DNA from: Thalassobaculaceae bacterium
GTDB lineage: Bacteria; Pseudomonadota; Alphaproteobacteria; Thalassobaculales; Thalassobaculaceae
Reading direction: 5' to 3'
DNA: 64,000 bases
NCBI GenBank assembly: GCA_029212785.1
Contig: JARGOG010000006.1
Span: 1 to 64,000, forward strand
The translations under genes were made by a program, and so were the position numbers. Every line of letters begins with the position of its first letter. Positions within the stretch are counted from its first letter, which is position 1. The notes under the pieces were generated by a model. That model was not told where the DNA came from. It made no database searches and saw only the letters and a list, made by a program, of their open reading frames with translations. This document shows positions 63,177 to 64,000 of the stretch, piece by piece.

Positions 63177-63190
63177 AATCCCATGGGATT
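63177..63190. promoter_or_regulatory. Perfect palindrome before the FadL-family gene
   Basis: AATCCCATGGGATT is a 14-base perfect palindrome ending right at the ribosome-binding site GGGGAGGAGA. An AT-rich stretch (CTAATAATTT) just before it may be the -10 region. The position suits a repressor site. The regulator is unknown. Confidence 0.4.
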
Positions 63191-63206
63191 GGGGAGGAGA
63201 TGACCG

Positions 63207-64000
63207 ATGCGTATTGCGACGATGGCGACCTGTTGCGCTGCCGGACTTTTGCTTACGCTGGCGGACGACGCTGCGGCTTCCGGCTTCCAGCTCAAGGAAC
63301 AGAGCTCCAGCAAGCTCGGTAACGCATTCGCGGGGGCCGGTTCGTCCGGTGATGACGCGTCGATCCTATTTTACAATCCGGCCGGAATCGCATTGTTCGA
63401 CACGCCGCAGGGTCAGGCCGGCATGTCGCTGATCAGTCCGCATTCGGAGATCGACATCTCGGCGGCGACGGACGGGACTGGTGGAACCATGTCGGGGGGC
63501 GAGGGCGGCGACGCGGGGAGTCTGGCGGGAGTGCCGAGCGCCTATCTGGTCGCGCCGCTGACCGACAACGTCAATGTCGGCCTCGCGATCAACGTGCCGT
63601 TCGGTCTCAGTACCTCCTATGATGACGGTTGGGCCGGGCGGTATCATGCGATCACCTCGGATCTCAAGACCGTCTCCGTCAGCGGTGTCGCGTCGCTGAA
63701 GATCAACGACAAGCTCAGCATCGGCGGCGGTCCCTACGTCACCTACGCCAAGGCGCGGCTGACCAACGCCATCGATTTCGGCACGATCTGCGTCGGTTCG
63801 ATCGGTGTCGGCACCTGCTCCGCCCTCGGTGCCCTGCCGCAGCAGGCCGACGGCAAGGTCGACCTCCAGGGCGACGACTGGGGCATGGGGGCGACGGCCG
63901 GTCTGCTCTACGAGCCGGTGAAGGGTACGCGGATCGGTTTCTCTTGGCGCAGCCAGGTCAAGCTCAGCGTCCAGGGCGATGCCGATTTCGACGTGCCGTC
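63207..64000 (+). CDS. Outer-membrane protein of the OmpP1/FadL family (partial, runs off window)
   Basis: The frame is open from the ATG at 63207 to the window end (264 codons), with no stop reached. It starts with a signal peptide (MRIATMATCCAAGLLLTLAD, cleavage near AAA-SGF). Next comes the FadL-type N-terminal plug segment SGFQLKEQSSSKLGNAFAGA and SILFYNPAGIALF, the NPAG motif typical of this family. Alternating hydrophobic strands follow (NVNVGLAINVPFGLSTSY, DGWAGRYHA). These porins take up long-chain fatty acids or other hydrophobic compounds such as aromatics. GGAGGAGA gives a strong ribosome site. A nearby ATG at 63200 is out of frame. Confidence 0.92.
   Translation, partial: MRIATMATCCAAGLLLTLADDAAASGFQLKEQSSSKLGNAFAGAGSSGDDASILFYNPAGIALFDTPQGQAGMSLISPHSEIDISAATDGTGGTMSGGEGGDAGSLAGVPSAYLVAPLTDNVNVGLAINVPFGLSTSYDDGWAGRYHAITSDLKTVSVSGVASLKINDKLSIGGGPYVTYAKARLTNAIDFGTICVGSIGVGTCSALGALPQQADGKVDLQGDDWGMGATAGLLYEPVKGTRIGFSWRSQVKLSVQGDADFDVP

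Overview
The window is about 64 kb of GC-rich, densely coding bacterial chromosome. No rRNA, tRNA, insertion sequence, phage gene or CRISPR array was seen. The gene content suggests a free-living, catabolically versatile alphaproteobacterium, perhaps of Rhodospirillales type. The clues are an Atm1-type exporter, a DUF2126 transglutaminase operon, an aerobic Mo-hydroxylase, Tat-exported binding proteins, bkd genes and TGCGAA-type Fur-like boxes. This taxonomic placement is inference; no marker gene is present.

Layout. 1-2.1 kb (minus): a cut glutathione S-transferase, a crotonase lacking both classical catalytic glutamates, and a family III CoA-transferase. 2.2-8.9 kb (minus): a tight three-gene operon of transglutaminase/DUF2126, circularly permuted ATP-grasp/alpha-E and transglutaminase proteins. 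This matches a predicted amidoligase or peptide-tagging system of unknown product. 9-14.2 kb: a TetR repressor divergent from an RND efflux pair across a perfect palindromic operator. 14.3-18.2 kb: an extradiol-type dioxygenase, a DUF2218/siderophore-interacting flavoprotein behind a Fur-like box, and a soluble CZB chemoreceptor. 18.3-23.7 kb (minus): a three-subunit molybdenum hydroxylase and a YtcJ-type amidohydrolase.

23.8-31.6 kb (plus): a metallo-beta-lactamase-fold hydrolase, then a probable operon with a complete spermidine/putrescine-type ABC importer, an AbgB-like M20 amidohydrolase and a guanidino-modifying enzyme with its full catalytic set. Together these suggest uptake and hydrolysis of a cationic, acylated guanidino compound. 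31.7-33.3 kb: a stand-alone DUF2218 protein divergent from a PchR-type AraC regulator, again across Fur-like palindromes.

33.4-43.3 kb: the most unusual block. It encodes a Gfo/Idh/MocA dehydrogenase, a TIM-barrel isomerase/dehydratase, a dimeric-barrel protein, two sugar-nucleotide-epimerase-like SDRs, a ketosteroid-dehydrogenase-like flavoprotein, an AroQ paralogue with altered substrate-binding residues, a cupin, an IclR regulator and a TPP-dependent enzyme. The logic resembles inositol catabolism (IolG/IolE/IolD) or quinate catabolism without matching either. A symmetrical operator lies between the IclR gene and the divergent epimerase.

43.4-48.1 kb: an APH/P-loop kinase fusion, a gamma-butyrobetaine-hydroxylase-like dioxygenase divergent from a LysR gene that appears leaderless, and a second LysR gene. 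48.3-53.3 kb: a complete branched-chain 2-oxoacid dehydrogenase operon (E1 alpha, E1 beta, E2, E3). 53.4-56 kb: an RTX/DUF4347 protein without a visible type I secretion system. 56.4-64 kb: a second gamma-butyrobetaine-hydroxylase-like enzyme, a Tat-exported oligopeptide-type binding protein, threonine aldolase, an orphan Phd/YefM antitoxin, an Atm1-type exporter and the start of a FadL-family porin that runs off the end.
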